DNA from: Chitinophaga pinensis
Lineage (GTDB): Bacteria; Bacteroidota; Bacteroidia; Chitinophagales; Chitinophagaceae
DNA: 49,536 nt
Direction: 5' to 3'
Assembly: GCA_945897185.1 (NCBI GenBank)
Contig: CAMDFC010000009.1
Location: 1 to 49,536 of the forward strand
Shown in pieces: positions 8,216 through 18,361 of this stretch. The notes beneath the pieces were generated by a model. It saw nothing but the letters and a program-made list of their open reading frames with translations. It was not told the origin of the DNA and did no database searches. The first letter of the stretch is position 1. Each line of letters starts with the position of its first letter. The translations under genes were made by a program, and so were the position numbers.

Positions 8216-11200
8216 TTATTTAATGTTCAGTTCAATGCCTACTTTTTGTTTTGACAATGCTAGTTTATAATCTCGTGGAAATACTTTTATGAAACGATCT
8301 ATTTGAATTTCAAGATCACTCAATAAATACTTTGCAACTGCACTTTTTGTTGATTGTAGGTGTTCTTCTAACAATGCTTGTAACAAGTAATGGTCTTGTT
8401 GATCTAGTGAATCTAAATCTACCATCTCGTGGTTGCATTTTTCATGAAAGTTATCACGACTATCGTACACATACGCAATACCACCACTCATGCCTGCTGC
8501 AAAATTTCTTCCCGTTTCTCCTAAAATAACAACTGTTCCTCCTGTCATGTATTCACAACCATGATCACCCACGCCTTCTACAACTGCTGTTGCACCGGAA
8601 TTCCTGACTGCAAATCTTTCGCCCGCTTTTCCCCTGATGAAAGCTTTTCCTGAGGTTGCACCATAGAATGCAACATTGCCAATAACAATATTTTCTTCCG
8701 GAATAAAGCTGGAATCTTTATGCGGATAAACAACCAAGGTTGCTCCACTTAATCCTTTTCCAAAATAATCATTTGCATCACCTTCAAGTTCAAGCTTAAT
8801 ACCTCTAGTATTAAACGCGCCAAAACTTTGACCTGCTGTACCTGTAAATTTCAGATGAATCGTATCAAGCGGTAATCCCTCTGCACCATAAATTTTTGTG
8901 ATCTCATTGCTGAGCATAGTACCAGTAGTTCTATCTGTATTTTTTATGGGATAATCAAGCAACACCTTTTCCTTTTTTGTTAAGGCATTAGCTGCATCTT
9001 CCATCAGTTTCCAATCCAACACATCAGCTATTCCGTGGTCTTGTTCCTCTTGTTTATAGATGCCGGTATACTTATCTGTAGGTTCTTTGTACAGAACAGG
9101 GGAGAGGTCTAATTTACTGTATTTCCAATGTTGTATGTCCTCTCTCATTTTTAAAGCATCAGCTTGACCGACCATCTCTTCAATGCTTTTGTAGCCTAGC
9201 TCAGCCATTATTTCACGTAATTCAGTAGTTAAGAACTTGATGAAGTTTACAACATACTCTGCAGCTCCATTGAATCTTTTTCTAAGTTCAGGATCTTGTG
9301 TAGCAACACCAACTGGACAAGTATTAAGATGACATTTTCTCATCATGATACACCCTTCAACAACCAATGCTGCAGTGGCAACACCCCATTCTTCTGCACC
9401 TAACAAAGTGGCTATGGCTACATCCTTACCCGTTTTTAGTTGTCCGTCTGCCTGAAGTACAACGCGACTTCTTAATTTGTTTTTTACCAAGGTTTGTTGC
9501 GCTTCTGCCAAGCCCAATTCCCATGGCAATCCTGCATGTCTAATTGAGCTCATCGGTGATGCTCCTGTACCACCGTCATGGCCGGAAATTAAAACAACAT
9601 CAGCCTTGGCCTTTGCAACTCCTGCAGCAATTGTACCCACCCCTGCTTTTGAAACAAGTTTAACACTGATCCTTGCTTTTCTATTTGCATTTTTTAAATC
9701 AAATATCAACTGTGCAAGATCCTCAATTGAATAAATATCGTGATGGGGTGGAGGAGAAATTAAACCTACACCAGGTGTTGAGTGCCGAACTTTTCCAATC
9801 CATTCATCCACTTTGTGCCCCGGTAATTGGCCTCCTTCACCAGGCTTTGCACCTTGGGCCATTTTTATTTGTAACTCATCGGCTTCAGTGAGGTATTGAG
9901 CAGTAACGCCAAATCTTGCTGAAGCTACTTGTTTAATAGAGGACCTCATTGAGTCTCCATTAGCCATGGGTTGGTAACGAATGGCATCTTCACCTCCCTC
10001 ACCTGTGTTGCTTTTAGCGCCAAGCCTGTTCATGGCTATGGCAAGGGTTGTATGTGCTTCCCAAGAAATAGATCCAAACGACATTGCCCCTGTGGCAAAT
10101 CTTTTGTATATATTTTCTGCCGGTTCAACTTCATCTAAAGATATGGATGGTCTTAATGGATTGAAGGCAAACATACTTCTAAGTGTACATGCCTTTTCGC
10201 CTTGGTCGTTTACTAATTTTGAATATTTTTTGAAAGCAGTGTAGTCGCCAACCCTGGTTGAATGTTGCAGCAGATGTATGGTTTGTGGGTTGAATAAATG
10301 AAATTCACCTTTTCTTTTCCATTGGTAAATACCACCTACAGGTAGTCTATCTACTGGAATGGTTTTTTTGCTGAATGCCAGGTTGTGTTTTGCCAAAGCC
10401 TCTCTTGCAATTTCATCTAAACCCATTCCTTCGATTCGAGAAACAGCACCAGTAAAATATTTGCTTACAACATCTTGATTAAGCCCGATGATTTCAAAAA
10501 TCTGCGCACCTTGGTAAGATTGAAGCGTAGAGATTCCCATTTTTGAGAAAACTTTCAATAAGCCATCGTTTACAGCTTTGATGTAATTTTTCTTTAAAGT
10601 TTCTGGGTCTTGTTCAGTTCTTATTTTTCCGCTGATACGCATATCTCTGATACTTGACAATGCCAAATACGGATTGATGGCTGTAGCACCAAAGCCAATA
10701 AGACATGCGAAATGATGGACCTCCCAAACATCACCTGCTTCAACAATAATTCCAACTTTACCTCTATGTCCCTTTCTAATTAAATGGTGGTGAATTGCTG
10801 CAGTAGATAGCAAAGATGGAATAGGGGCATGATCTGAATCGACGGCCCTGTCTTGTAAAACCAATACTTCAAATCCATCTTCCACAGCATCAACCGCATA
10901 CCTACAAATTCTATCCAATGCTTTTTTTAATGCCCCCTCAGAACCATCAGCTCTAAAATAGCACTGTAATGTTTTGGCTTGAAAAATGCCAGTATCAATA
11001 CTTCTTATTTTTTCAAGATCATGGTTTGTTAATACCGGATGTTTTAAAGCAACAGTATGACAACTCAACGGGTCCTCAATTAACATATTGCCATTGTTTC
11101 CAACAAACGTTGCCAAAGACATAACAAGCCGCTCTCTAATTGGATCAATTGGAGGATTGGTAACCTGCGCAAATAATTGTTTAAAATAACTACTGAGGTG

Positions 11201-12736
11201 TTGCGGTTGATCACTTAATATGGCTAATGGTATATCTGTGCCCATAGAGCCTATTGGCTCTTTACCATCAAGTGCCATAGGGGCAATAATATTTTCTAAG
11301 TCTTCTGAACTGTAACCAAAAGCTTTTTGGTACTTGAAAACTTGATCTGCTTGTAAATGCGTGAACGTAACTCTTGGTTCAGGTAATTCATTCAGCCTAA
11401 TCTTATATTTATTCAAATAATCAGCATAGGGTTTTTTTCCGCAAATACTTTTTTTCACCTCATCATCACTAATAATTCTTCCCTCTTCTATGTCCACAAC
11501 GAACATCTTTCCCGGTTGTAGTCTTCCTTTTTCAATGATTAATTTAGGATCTACAGGAAGTGCACCTGTTTCTGAAGCCATAATTACTCGATCGTCTGAA
11601 GTTACACAGTACCTAGATGGCCTTAGTCCGTTTCTATCCAATGTTGCACCAATCATTCTCCCATCTGTAAAAGAAATTGATGCTGGTCCATCCCATGGTT
11701 CCATTATGGATGCATGGAATTCATAAAAAGCTTTTTTAACAGGATCCATTTGCTCATCACCATCCCATGCCTCTGGTATCAACATCATCATTACATGTGG
11801 AAGTGAACGCCCCGTTAATGTGAGTAACTCAATCATGTTGTCTAAACTTGCAGAATCACTCTGACTACCTGAAACCAGCGGTAGAATCATCTCCATTTCT
11901 TGTTTTGAGAAATAAGGGGAAGTAAATCCTTTTTCATTGGTTTTAATCCAATTCAAATTTCCCTGCAACGTATTGATCTCTCCGTTGTGTGCAATAAAAC
12001 GGAAAGGCTGTGCCAATTTCCAGGAAGGGAAAGTATTGGTAGCAAATCTGGAATGGACAAGGCCTAATGCACTTACAACTTTTTTGTTGTTTAAATCAGG
12101 AAAGTAAGACCTTACCTGCATGCTGGTAAGCTGTCCTTTATAAACTACTACTTTGTAAGACAATGAAGCAAGGTAAAAGCCAATGGGATCTTTCTTTACT
12201 GAATTGTGAATAAGGTGACTGGCATAGTTTCTCAGCACAAATAATTTTCTTTCAAACGCCATGGGGTCTGTAATATGGTCTGGACAAGCAATAAATACTT
12301 GCTCCATATCTGGCTCAACAGAGCGTGCAGTGAAACCAATGTCTTGGGGATTGACAGGCACTTTTCTCCACGCCAAAACTTCCATGCCCAACTCTTCTGT
12401 GGCCCTCGTAAAAATATCCCTACATTCCTCTCTTAACCTCAATTCTTGAGGAAAAAATACCATGCCAACGCCATATCTACCAAAGGCTGGTAAATGGACA
12501 CCCATTTTTAAACATTCATCAAAGAAAAAAGCGTGGGGTGTTTGAATCAAAATTCCGGCACCATCTCCCGTATTGCTTTCACAACCACAGGCACCACGGT
12601 GCTCCATATTTTCTAAAATGGTTAGTGCATCTGAGATTACTTGGTGACTTTTATTTCCTTTAATGTTCGCAACAAAGCCAATTCCACATGAATCTCTTTC
12701 AAACTCTGGACGATACAATCCCTGATTTCTTGACAT
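8216..12736 (-). CDS. gltB: Glutamate synthase large subunit
   Basis: 1506 aa, full length. The class II glutaminase nucleophile is Cys17 in RDSCGIGF, exposed after removal of a 16-residue propeptide. The central and FMN-binding domains follow (GAKSNTGEGGED, HDGGTGASP), with the 3Fe-4S cysteines in CIMMRKCHLNTCPVG and a C-terminal beta-helix domain rich in glycine (GGTVVILGETGRN). It releases ammonia from glutamine and transfers it through an internal tunnel to 2-oxoglutarate. The upstream 153-base gap contains two dyads that may bind a nitrogen-responsive regulator. Confidence 0.97.
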   Translation of the reverse strand: MSRNQGLYRPEFERDSCGIGFVANIKGNKSHQVISDALTILENMEHRGACGCESNTGDGAGILIQTPHAFFFDECLKMGVHLPAFGRYGVGMVFFPQELRLREECRDIFTRATEELGMEVLAWRKVPVNPQDIGFTARSVEPDMEQVFIACPDHITDPMAFERKLFVLRNYASHLIHNSVKKDPIGFYLASLSYKVVVYKGQLTSMQVRSYFPDLNNKKVVSALGLVHSRFATNTFPSWKLAQPFRFIAHNGEINTLQGNLNWIKTNEKGFTSPYFSKQEMEMILPLVSGSQSDSASLDNMIELLTLTGRSLPHVMMMLIPEAWDGDEQMDPVKKAFYEFHASIMEPWDGPASISFTDGRMIGATLDRNGLRPSRYCVTSDDRVIMASETGALPVDPKLIIEKGRLQPGKMFVVDIEEGRIISDDEVKKSICGKKPYADYLNKYKIRLNELPEPRVTFTHLQADQVFKYQKAFGYSSEDLENIIAPMALDGKEPIGSMGTDIPLAILSDQPQHLSSYFKQLFAQVTNPPIDPIRERLVMSLATFVGNNGNMLIEDPLSCHTVALKHPVLTNHDLEKIRSIDTGIFQAKTLQCYFRADGSEGALKKALDRICRYAVDAVEDGFEVLVLQDRAVDSDHAPIPSLLSTAAIHHHLIRKGHRGKVGIIVEAGDVWEVHHFACLIGFGATAINPYLALSSIRDMRISGKIRTEQDPETLKKNYIKAVNDGLLKVFSKMGISTLQSYQGAQIFEIIGLNQDVVSKYFTGAVSRIEGMGLDEIAREALAKHNLAFSKKTIPVDRLPVGGIYQWKRKGEFHLFNPQTIHLLQHSTRVGDYTAFKKYSKLVNDQGEKACTLRSMFAFNPLRPSISLDEVEPAENIYKRFATGAMSFGSISWEAHTTLAIAMNRLGAKSNTGEGGEDAIRYQPMANGDSMRSSIKQVASARFGVTAQYLTEADELQIKMAQGAKPGEGGQLPGHKVDEWIGKVRHSTPGVGLISPPPHHDIYSIEDLAQLIFDLKNANRKARISVKLVSKAGVGTIAAGVAKAKADVVLISGHDGGTGASPMSSIRHAGLPWELGLAEAQQTLVKNKLRSRVVLQADGQLKTGKDVAIATLLGAEEWGVATAALVVEGCIMMRKCHLNTCPVGVATQDPELRKRFNGAAEYVVNFIKFLTTELREIMAELGYKSIEEMVGQADALKMREDIQHWKYSKLDLSPVLYKEPTDKYTGIYKQEEQDHGIADVLDWKLMEDAANALTKKEKVLLDYPIKNTDRTTGTMLSNEITKIYGAEGLPLDTIHLKFTGTAGQSFGAFNTRGIKLELEGDANDYFGKGLSGATLVVYPHKDSSFIPEENIVIGNVAFYGATSGKAFIRGKAGERFAVRNSGATAVVEGVGDHGCEYMTGGTVVILGETGRNFAAGMSGGIAYVYDSRDNFHEKCNHEMVDLDSLDQQDHYLLQALLEEHLQSTKSAVAKYLLSDLEIQIDRFIKVFPRDYKLALSKQKVGIELNIK

Positions 12737-12775
12737 ATGAAAACCGATTTAAAAAAAATTCTAATAAAAAGGGTC

Positions 12776-12796
12776 GTTAGGTAAAAAATATCTAAC
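12776..12796. promoter_or_regulatory. Dyad upstream of gltB (GTTAG...CTAAC)
   Basis: GTTAGGTA, five A residues, then TATCTAAC: arms match at 7 of 8 positions. It is centred about 50 bases before the gltB ATG, suitable for an operator. No regulator is assigned. Confidence 0.35.
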
Positions 12797-12807
12797 ATAA
12801 TGGCAGG

Positions 12808-12836
12808 CACTCCTTTGAAAATACGAAATAGGAGTG
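12808..12836. promoter_or_regulatory. Dyad between gcvP and gltB (CACTCCT...AGGAGTG)
   Basis: Perfect 7-bp arms separated by 15 bases. No T-tract follows on the minus strand, so it is a poor terminator for gcvP and more likely an operator or an mRNA hairpin. Confidence 0.3.
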
Positions 12837-12889
12837 ATTCCTTAAATAAAAATTCAAGAATTTAATTAATAAGTTTTCAACGCAAATAT

Positions 12890-15769
12890 TTATTCAGCGT
12901 AGCTACTTACCGGCTCACAAGTACAAACCAAATTGCGATCGCCATAAGTGTTGTTTACCCTGGCAATGGTTGGCCAAAATTTGTTTGTTTTTAGACGTTC
13001 AATTGGAAATGCAGCCTTCTCTCTACTGTAAGGCCTATTCCATAATGTTGAACAGATATTCATTTGTGTATGAGGGGCTCTTTTTAAAACATTTTCTTTT
13101 TTGTCTGCAGACCCATTTTCAATTTCTCTGATTTCATTGCGAATTGAAATCATTGCATCACAAAAACGATCCAACTCGCCCTTATCTTCACTTTCTGTAG
13201 GTTCAATCATGATGGTTCCAGGTACAGGGAAACTCATAGTAGGTGCATGGAAGCCATAGTCTATTAATCGTTTAGCAATATCTTCCGCTTCTATATCTGC
13301 TGTTTTTTTGAAGGGCCTAAGGTCTACAATAAATTCGTGTGCGCAGGTATTGTTGCTTCCCAAATAAAGCACATCATAGTGACCATTTAGCCTGGTCCTC
13401 ATATAGTTGGCATTCAAAATTGCGAATTCAGTGGAAGCCTTTAATCCTTTACTGCCCAACATTCTGATGTAACCATAACTGATTAAAAGTATGCTGGCAC
13501 TTCCATAAGGAGTTGCACTCACCGCTGTATTACCCTTAGCAGTATCTACTGGATTACCAGCAATAAAACTATGTCCAGGTAAAAATGGAGACAAATGTGA
13601 TTTCACACAAATGGGTCCCATACCTGGACCACCACCACCATGTGGTATTGCAAATGTTTTATGCAAGTTGAGGTGGCAAACATCAGCACCAATTAATCCC
13701 GGTGCTGTTAGTCCAACTTGTGCATTCATATTCGCTCCATCCATATACACTTGACCACCATGCTGGTGTATAATATCGGTCATGTCTATCACTGTTTCTT
13801 CATACACCCCATAAGTACTTGGATAGGTAATCATGATACCTGCAAGTGTTTCACTGTATTGTGTTGCTTTTTCAGTGAGGTCATGCATGTCTATGTACCC
13901 ATTATCTAATGCCTTTACCACTACCACTTTCATGCCAGCCATAACTGCAGAAGCAGGATTTGTGCCGTGCGCAGATATCGGTATCAACATCACGTTTCTG
14001 TGGTGGTCTCCTCTAGACAAATGATATCCTCTTATGGCAAGTAAACCAGCGTATTCTCCCTGCGCTCCGCTGTTGGGTTGCAGGCTGCATGCATCAAATC
14101 CAGTAATTTCATTGAGGTATTTTGAAAGAGCTTCAAGAATAAATTGATAGCCTTTGGTTTGTTCTTTTGGTGCAAATGGGTGAATGCTGCTCCAGCAGGG
14201 GAGACTCAACGGCATCATTTCTGTAGCTGCATTTAATTTCATGGTGCAACTTCCAAGTGATATCATCGAGGTATTTAAGGATAGATCTTTGTTCTCTAAA
14301 AATTTGATATACCGCATCATCTTACTCTCACTGTGGTAACTGTTAAAAACAGTTTGATCCAAGTAGGTAGAAGTTCTTGTTAGTGCAGTTGGAATGTTTG
14401 AAAGGTACTCATTTTCTGAAATGGTAAGCGTTGCGTTTCCAGCTTCACCAAAACAATGGATTACATCCAGCACTGCAGCCGGAGTAGTGGTTTCATCGAA
14501 ACTGATTCCTACTTGATTTTGGTTGATCAGCCTAAGGTTGATGTGTTTATCAGCAGCCGCTGTTACTATTTTACTTGCATCTTTTGTATTGACAACCAAG
14601 GTGTCAAAGTAGTGTGGTGAAGCGAGTTGCTGACCCATTTCTGTTAGCGACTTTGCTGCAGCTTGGGTAAATACAGCTACTCTTGTTGCTATTTGTTTAA
14701 GTCCAATCGGACCATGGTAAACCGCATACATTGCAGCCATGTTAGCGAGTAAGGCTTGGGCAGTACAAATGTTTGAGGTGGCTTTTTCTCTTTTGATGTG
14801 TTGCTCACGGGTTTGTAATGCCATACGTAAGGCCCTGTTTCCATCTGCATCTATACTCACACCAATTATTCTTCCAGGAAGACTGCGCTTGAAATCATCT
14901 TTTGTTGCAAAGAAGGCGGCATGCGGACCACCAAAGCCCAATGGAACACCAAATCTTTGTGATGATCCACAAGCAGCATCGGCACCAAGCTCACCTGGAG
15001 GTGTTAATAAAGTCAATGCCAAAAGATCAGTAGTCATCACCACATAACCACCAATGGCATGTACTTTTTCTATGAATATTCTTGGGTCAATCAGCGCACC
15101 AATGTTGTTTGGGTATTGTACCAATGCACCAAAATAGCTTGCATCTAATTCAGCAGCGTGCAGACTGCCTTTTACAATTTCAATGCCTATTGGAAGTGCT
15201 CGGGTTATTAGAAGATCAAGTGTCTGGGGAAAACATTGTTCATCAACAAAAAAACGAGGTCTTTCAATATTGTCTTGTTTGTTAAGTGCATTAAAAAACA
15301 TCGTCATGGCCTCGGCTGCAGCAGTTGCCTCATCCAATAGCGATGCATTGGCAATGGGAAGTCCCGTTAGGTCTGTAACCATTGTTTGAAAGTTCAATAA
15401 ACTTTCCAACCTGCCCTGTGCTATCTCAGCTTGATAGGGCGTATACTGGGTGTACCATCCTGGATTCTCAAAAATATTTCTGAGTATTACACTGGGGGTA
15501 TACGTATCATAATAACCTTGACCAATAAAATTCTTGGCAACTATGTTTTGTGCTCCAATTTCTTTGATGTGTTCAAGGTAGGCCGCCTCACTCATTGCAG
15601 CTGGCGTGTTTAATTCCTTCTGCATACGTATATTGGGAGGCACAGTTTTGTCAATCAAAGCATTCAATGAAGGTTCTCCAATTTCCTTTAGCATATACTT
15701 TTCCTCTATTGCTGTAGGTCCGATATGCCTACTCCTGAATTCATTGTTCTGCTGCTCTAAAAGATTCAT
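12890..15769 (-). CDS. gcvP: Glycine dehydrogenase (decarboxylating), P-protein
   Basis: 959 aa, the fused single-chain form (the other form is split gcvPA/gcvPB). It is the PLP-dependent decarboxylase of the glycine cleavage system. The PLP lysine is in LHKTFAIPHGGGGPG (about residue 704), and the N-terminal half carries the related but catalytically silent domain. The N-terminus FRSRHIGP is typical. No gcvT or gcvH is adjacent, so the system is dispersed. A -7 box lies 48 bases upstream. The leader is too short for a glycine riboswitch. Confidence 0.96.
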   Translation of the reverse strand: MNLLEQQNNEFRSRHIGPTAIEEKYMLKEIGEPSLNALIDKTVPPNIRMQKELNTPAAMSEAAYLEHIKEIGAQNIVAKNFIGQGYYDTYTPSVILRNIFENPGWYTQYTPYQAEIAQGRLESLLNFQTMVTDLTGLPIANASLLDEATAAAEAMTMFFNALNKQDNIERPRFFVDEQCFPQTLDLLITRALPIGIEIVKGSLHAAELDASYFGALVQYPNNIGALIDPRIFIEKVHAIGGYVVMTTDLLALTLLTPPGELGADAACGSSQRFGVPLGFGGPHAAFFATKDDFKRSLPGRIIGVSIDADGNRALRMALQTREQHIKREKATSNICTAQALLANMAAMYAVYHGPIGLKQIATRVAVFTQAAAKSLTEMGQQLASPHYFDTLVVNTKDASKIVTAAADKHINLRLINQNQVGISFDETTTPAAVLDVIHCFGEAGNATLTISENEYLSNIPTALTRTSTYLDQTVFNSYHSESKMMRYIKFLENKDLSLNTSMISLGSCTMKLNAATEMMPLSLPCWSSIHPFAPKEQTKGYQFILEALSKYLNEITGFDACSLQPNSGAQGEYAGLLAIRGYHLSRGDHHRNVMLIPISAHGTNPASAVMAGMKVVVVKALDNGYIDMHDLTEKATQYSETLAGIMITYPSTYGVYEETVIDMTDIIHQHGGQVYMDGANMNAQVGLTAPGLIGADVCHLNLHKTFAIPHGGGGPGMGPICVKSHLSPFLPGHSFIAGNPVDTAKGNTAVSATPYGSASILLISYGYIRMLGSKGLKASTEFAILNANYMRTRLNGHYDVLYLGSNNTCAHEFIVDLRPFKKTADIEAEDIAKRLIDYGFHAPTMSFPVPGTIMIEPTESEDKGELDRFCDAMISIRNEIREIENGSADKKENVLKRAPHTQMNICSTLWNRPYSREKAAFPIERLKTNKFWPTIARVNNTYGDRNLVCTCEPVSSYAE

Positions 15770-15816
15770 GTATTTAAAAATTAAGTGTGAGCTACTTTTT
15801 TGATGCTATAGATTTG

Positions 15817-15824
15817 CAAATTTA
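15817..15824 (-). promoter_or_regulatory. -7 box of the gcvP promoter
   Basis: Minus-strand TAAATTTG, an exact TAnnTTTG match, giving a leader of roughly 40 bases. The -33 region has no clear TTTG. Confidence 0.4.
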
Positions 15825-15929
15825 ATTAGATAGCAGCAGTATTTGCACACTTTGTATATCAGAAAAGCTGAATGTGGATTAAATGGTGAAACAGGAGGTA
15901 TATACCTTTTTTGGCTTTATTTTTGATGT

Positions 15930-16415
15930 ATGGAAAATGACCTCTTAATCAACTGGGAAAAAAAGGCTTTGGAACATGAAAAGTTGTACAAAAACTTTCT
16001 AAAAAAGGTGGATAAAAACAAGGCCCTCAAACAATTGCCTGAATTTCATGATGAAGCTTTCGAGAAGGTGGATTGCTTAAAATGCGCCAATTGCTGCAAA
16101 AACTATTCTCCAAGGTTTAAAACCCCTGATATCAAAAGAATCAGTAAGGTTGTAGGAATGAAGGAAGGTGTTTTTATAGATACCTACCTGAATATTGATG
16201 ATGAAGGTGATTATGTGCTAAAAACAAAGCCTTGTTCGTTTTTGCAAGCCGATAATACTTGTTCAATTTACGAAGATCGCCCATCTGATTGTAGGAGATA
16301 TCCTTACACCGATGAGGATGTTTTCCTTAAACGTCCTTCCATCACACTTAAAAACACCTCTTTTTGTCCTGCAGCCTATTATGTGATTGAAAAGTTGATG
16401 GAAGTGGAAAAATAA
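15930..16415 (+). CDS. YkgJ-type CxxCxxCC cysteine-cluster protein
   Basis: 161 aa, cytoplasmic. Cysteines 49, 52, 55 and 56 form the CxxCxxCC motif (CLKCANCC). They are followed by PCSFL, NTCSIYEDRPSDCRRYP, so about eight cysteines could ligate zinc or an Fe-S cluster, as in the YkgJ/UPF0153 family of unknown function. An exact -7 box TATTTTTG (15918-15925) ends four bases before the ATG, predicting a leaderless message. It is convergent with the MFS gene; the stop codons are one base apart with no terminator hairpin between. Confidence 0.85.
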   Translation: MENDLLINWEKKALEHEKLYKNFLKKVDKNKALKQLPEFHDEAFEKVDCLKCANCCKNYSPRFKTPDIKRISKVVGMKEGVFIDTYLNIDDEGDYVLKTKPCSFLQADNTCSIYEDRPSDCRRYPYTDEDVFLKRPSITLKNTSFCPAAYYVIEKLMEVEK

Positions 16416-16416
16416 A

Positions 16417-17661
16417 CTAATAATTCAATTTTTTGATTGTCGGGTTCTTAATCCAATTTAAAGCTACAATTCCGATGGTCATCATACCTCCAAACACCAC
16501 AGCGGGTATAACGCCCATCAGTCTGGATGCAAAGCCACTTTCAAATGCACCCAATTCATTTGATGAGATGATGAAAATACTATTTAAAGAAGAAACACGA
16601 CCTTTCATGGCCTCTGGTGTTTTTAGTTGAAGTACCGTAGATCGTACAATAACACTTATTCCATCCAGCACGCCCGATAAAAGTAGTGCTGAAAAGGACA
16701 ACCAAAAGAGCGTGGATAACCCAAAAACAATCATAGAAAGTCCAAATCCTGCTACACAATACAACATAATTTTTCCTTGATTTTTTCTCATGGGTAAGAA
16801 ATTAATAACCAGCATAACCATGATTGCACCAATGCCCGGAGCAGATCTTAATATACCCAATCCCTCTGCTCCGGTATTTAAAATTTGATCAGAGAAGTAG
16901 GGTAGAAGCGCAGTAGCTCCTCCAAAGAAAACCGCAAAAAGGTCTAGGCTCAAAACACCCAGTATGTCTTTGGATTGCCAAACAAATTTGATCCCTTCTT
17001 GTATGCTTTTCAACATTGGTTCTCTATTTAATACAACCACAGGTGGTTTGGGTTTGATGAAAAAGAGCACCAATACTGAAGTGGACAGCATCACAATCAT
17101 GGTTACAAATGCAAAGGTGATTCCTTTTTCTCCATACAACAATCCCCCTATAGCGGGTCCTGTTACAGCGGCTATTTGCCAAGAACTGCTGTGCCAACTT
17201 GTTGCGTTGGGTAGTTCCTCTTTTGGAACCAACATACTCACCAATGCAAATGAAGTAGGACCACTAAATGCCCTGGCAATGCCGGTTAAGAATGCAATAA
17301 TATAAATGGAAACTAGTATTGAAGGTTTGCTAAAACTCATCAATGCATGTTCGCTGGTGATATACGTAAAAAGTATGGTCAAGACCAAATTACCTGCAAT
17401 ACTGTAGTGAAGTAATTTTTTTTTATCACTTTTGTCAATAATATATCCTGAGTAGATCGCCATTACCACGGCGGGCATAAACTCAACCAATCCTATTAAA
17501 CCAATGCTGAATGGATCTTTGGTGATGGCAAAGACTTCCCAACTGATGAGTGTTGCTTGCATGGTCAGTACCATGATGAACAAAAATCTTGCCAAAACAT
17601 AAATTCGGAATTCCGGATGTTGCAAAGCAGCAAAGCTTTTATGGTTGAACATCCTAGACAT
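16417..17661 (-). CDS. MFS transporter, EntS/MFS_3-like exporter
   Basis: 414 aa with about twelve hydrophobic helices. The loop after helix 2 contains YSGYIIDKSDKKKLL, the counterpart of the MFS motif GxxxDrxgrkr. The pattern resembles the enterobactin-exporter-like MFS_3 family. Substrate cannot be told from sequence. It is followed convergently by the YkgJ-like gene and preceded, on the same strand, by the deoxynucleoside kinase gene 38 bases upstream. Confidence 0.85.
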   Translation of the reverse strand: MSRMFNHKSFAALQHPEFRIYVLARFLFIMVLTMQATLISWEVFAITKDPFSIGLIGLVEFMPAVVMAIYSGYIIDKSDKKKLLHYSIAGNLVLTILFTYITSEHALMSFSKPSILVSIYIIAFLTGIARAFSGPTSFALVSMLVPKEELPNATSWHSSSWQIAAVTGPAIGGLLYGEKGITFAFVTMIVMLSTSVLVLFFIKPKPPVVVLNREPMLKSIQEGIKFVWQSKDILGVLSLDLFAVFFGGATALLPYFSDQILNTGAEGLGILRSAPGIGAIMVMLVINFLPMRKNQGKIMLYCVAGFGLSMIVFGLSTLFWLSFSALLLSGVLDGISVIVRSTVLQLKTPEAMKGRVSSLNSIFIISSNELGAFESGFASRLMGVIPAVVFGGMMTIGIVALNWIKNPTIKKLNY

Positions 17662-17699
17662 TTGAATGTATTTTGTAATTGATCTTCATTAATTGGTTA

Positions 17700-18329
17700 C
17701 TAAAAAGTAATTACATGCTGACCCCCTGTATAGTCCCTATCCAATGCATTTAGTATGGTGTTCAAATGTTCTTCGTTGTTAAGGAAATCCGCATTGCTCG
17801 CATCCACAAACAATGTTTTCATTTGGTGTTGCTTTATATAGCCAGTATAAGTCTCTTGTATTTTAAAGAGGTAGTCGTCTTTTATATTTAATTCATAGGT
17901 GCGGTTTCTTTTCTTGATGTTTTCTTGGAGTTTATTTACTGGAGCATGTAGGTAAATAAGAATATCCGGTTGAATCAGTTGGGGTTGCATCATATCAAAC
18001 AAACGTTGAAACAGTCGAAATTCGTCGTCTGGCAAATTAACTTTTGCAAAAAGAAGGCATTTTGTAAAAAGATAATCAGAAACTGTTGTGGTTTGAAATA
18101 AGTCTTGCTGGCCCAACAGGTCTTTCATTTGCTTAAAACGTTCTGCCATAAAAAACAGCTCTACTGAAAATGCGTATTGTACTGGATTTTCGTAGAACTT
18201 GGCTAAAAAAGGGTTATCCGCAAATTCTTCAAGCACCAATCTGGCATTAAGCTTAGTTGATAACAAATTGGCCAAAGTGGTTTTACCAGCGCCAATATTT
18301 CCTTCTATTGTTATGAATTTGTACTTCAT
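17700..18329 (-). CDS. Deoxynucleoside kinase
   Basis: 209 aa. The P-loop is GNIGAGKTT at the N-terminus. EEFADNPFLAKFY and the RNRTYE lid region are typical of the deoxyadenosine/deoxyguanosine kinase family, which phosphorylates salvaged deoxynucleosides using ATP. The usual DRS-like motif reads VSDYLF here, as in other Bacteroidota members. It follows folK on the same strand by 32 bases, a pairing common in this phylum. Exact nucleoside preference is not readable. Confidence 0.88.
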   Translation of the reverse strand: MKYKFITIEGNIGAGKTTLANLLSTKLNARLVLEEFADNPFLAKFYENPVQYAFSVELFFMAERFKQMKDLLGQQDLFQTTTVSDYLFTKCLLFAKVNLPDDEFRLFQRLFDMMQPQLIQPDILIYLHAPVNKLQENIKKRNRTYELNIKDDYLFKIQETYTGYIKQHQMKTLFVDASNADFLNNEEHLNTILNALDRDYTGGQHVITF

Positions 18330-18361
18330 TTTGTCAAACTTACTGCACGTATTATAAAAGC

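Noticed and set aside
15893-15899. Perfect Shine-Dalgarno-like AGGAGGT upstream of the CxxCxxCC gene
   Set aside because: It is about 30 bases before the ATG and upstream of the probable -7 box, so it would not be in the message; the phylum rarely uses such sites.
15770-15929. Glycine riboswitch in front of gcvP
   Set aside because: The predicted leader is about 40 bases, too short for the aptamer, and no conserved core was seen.
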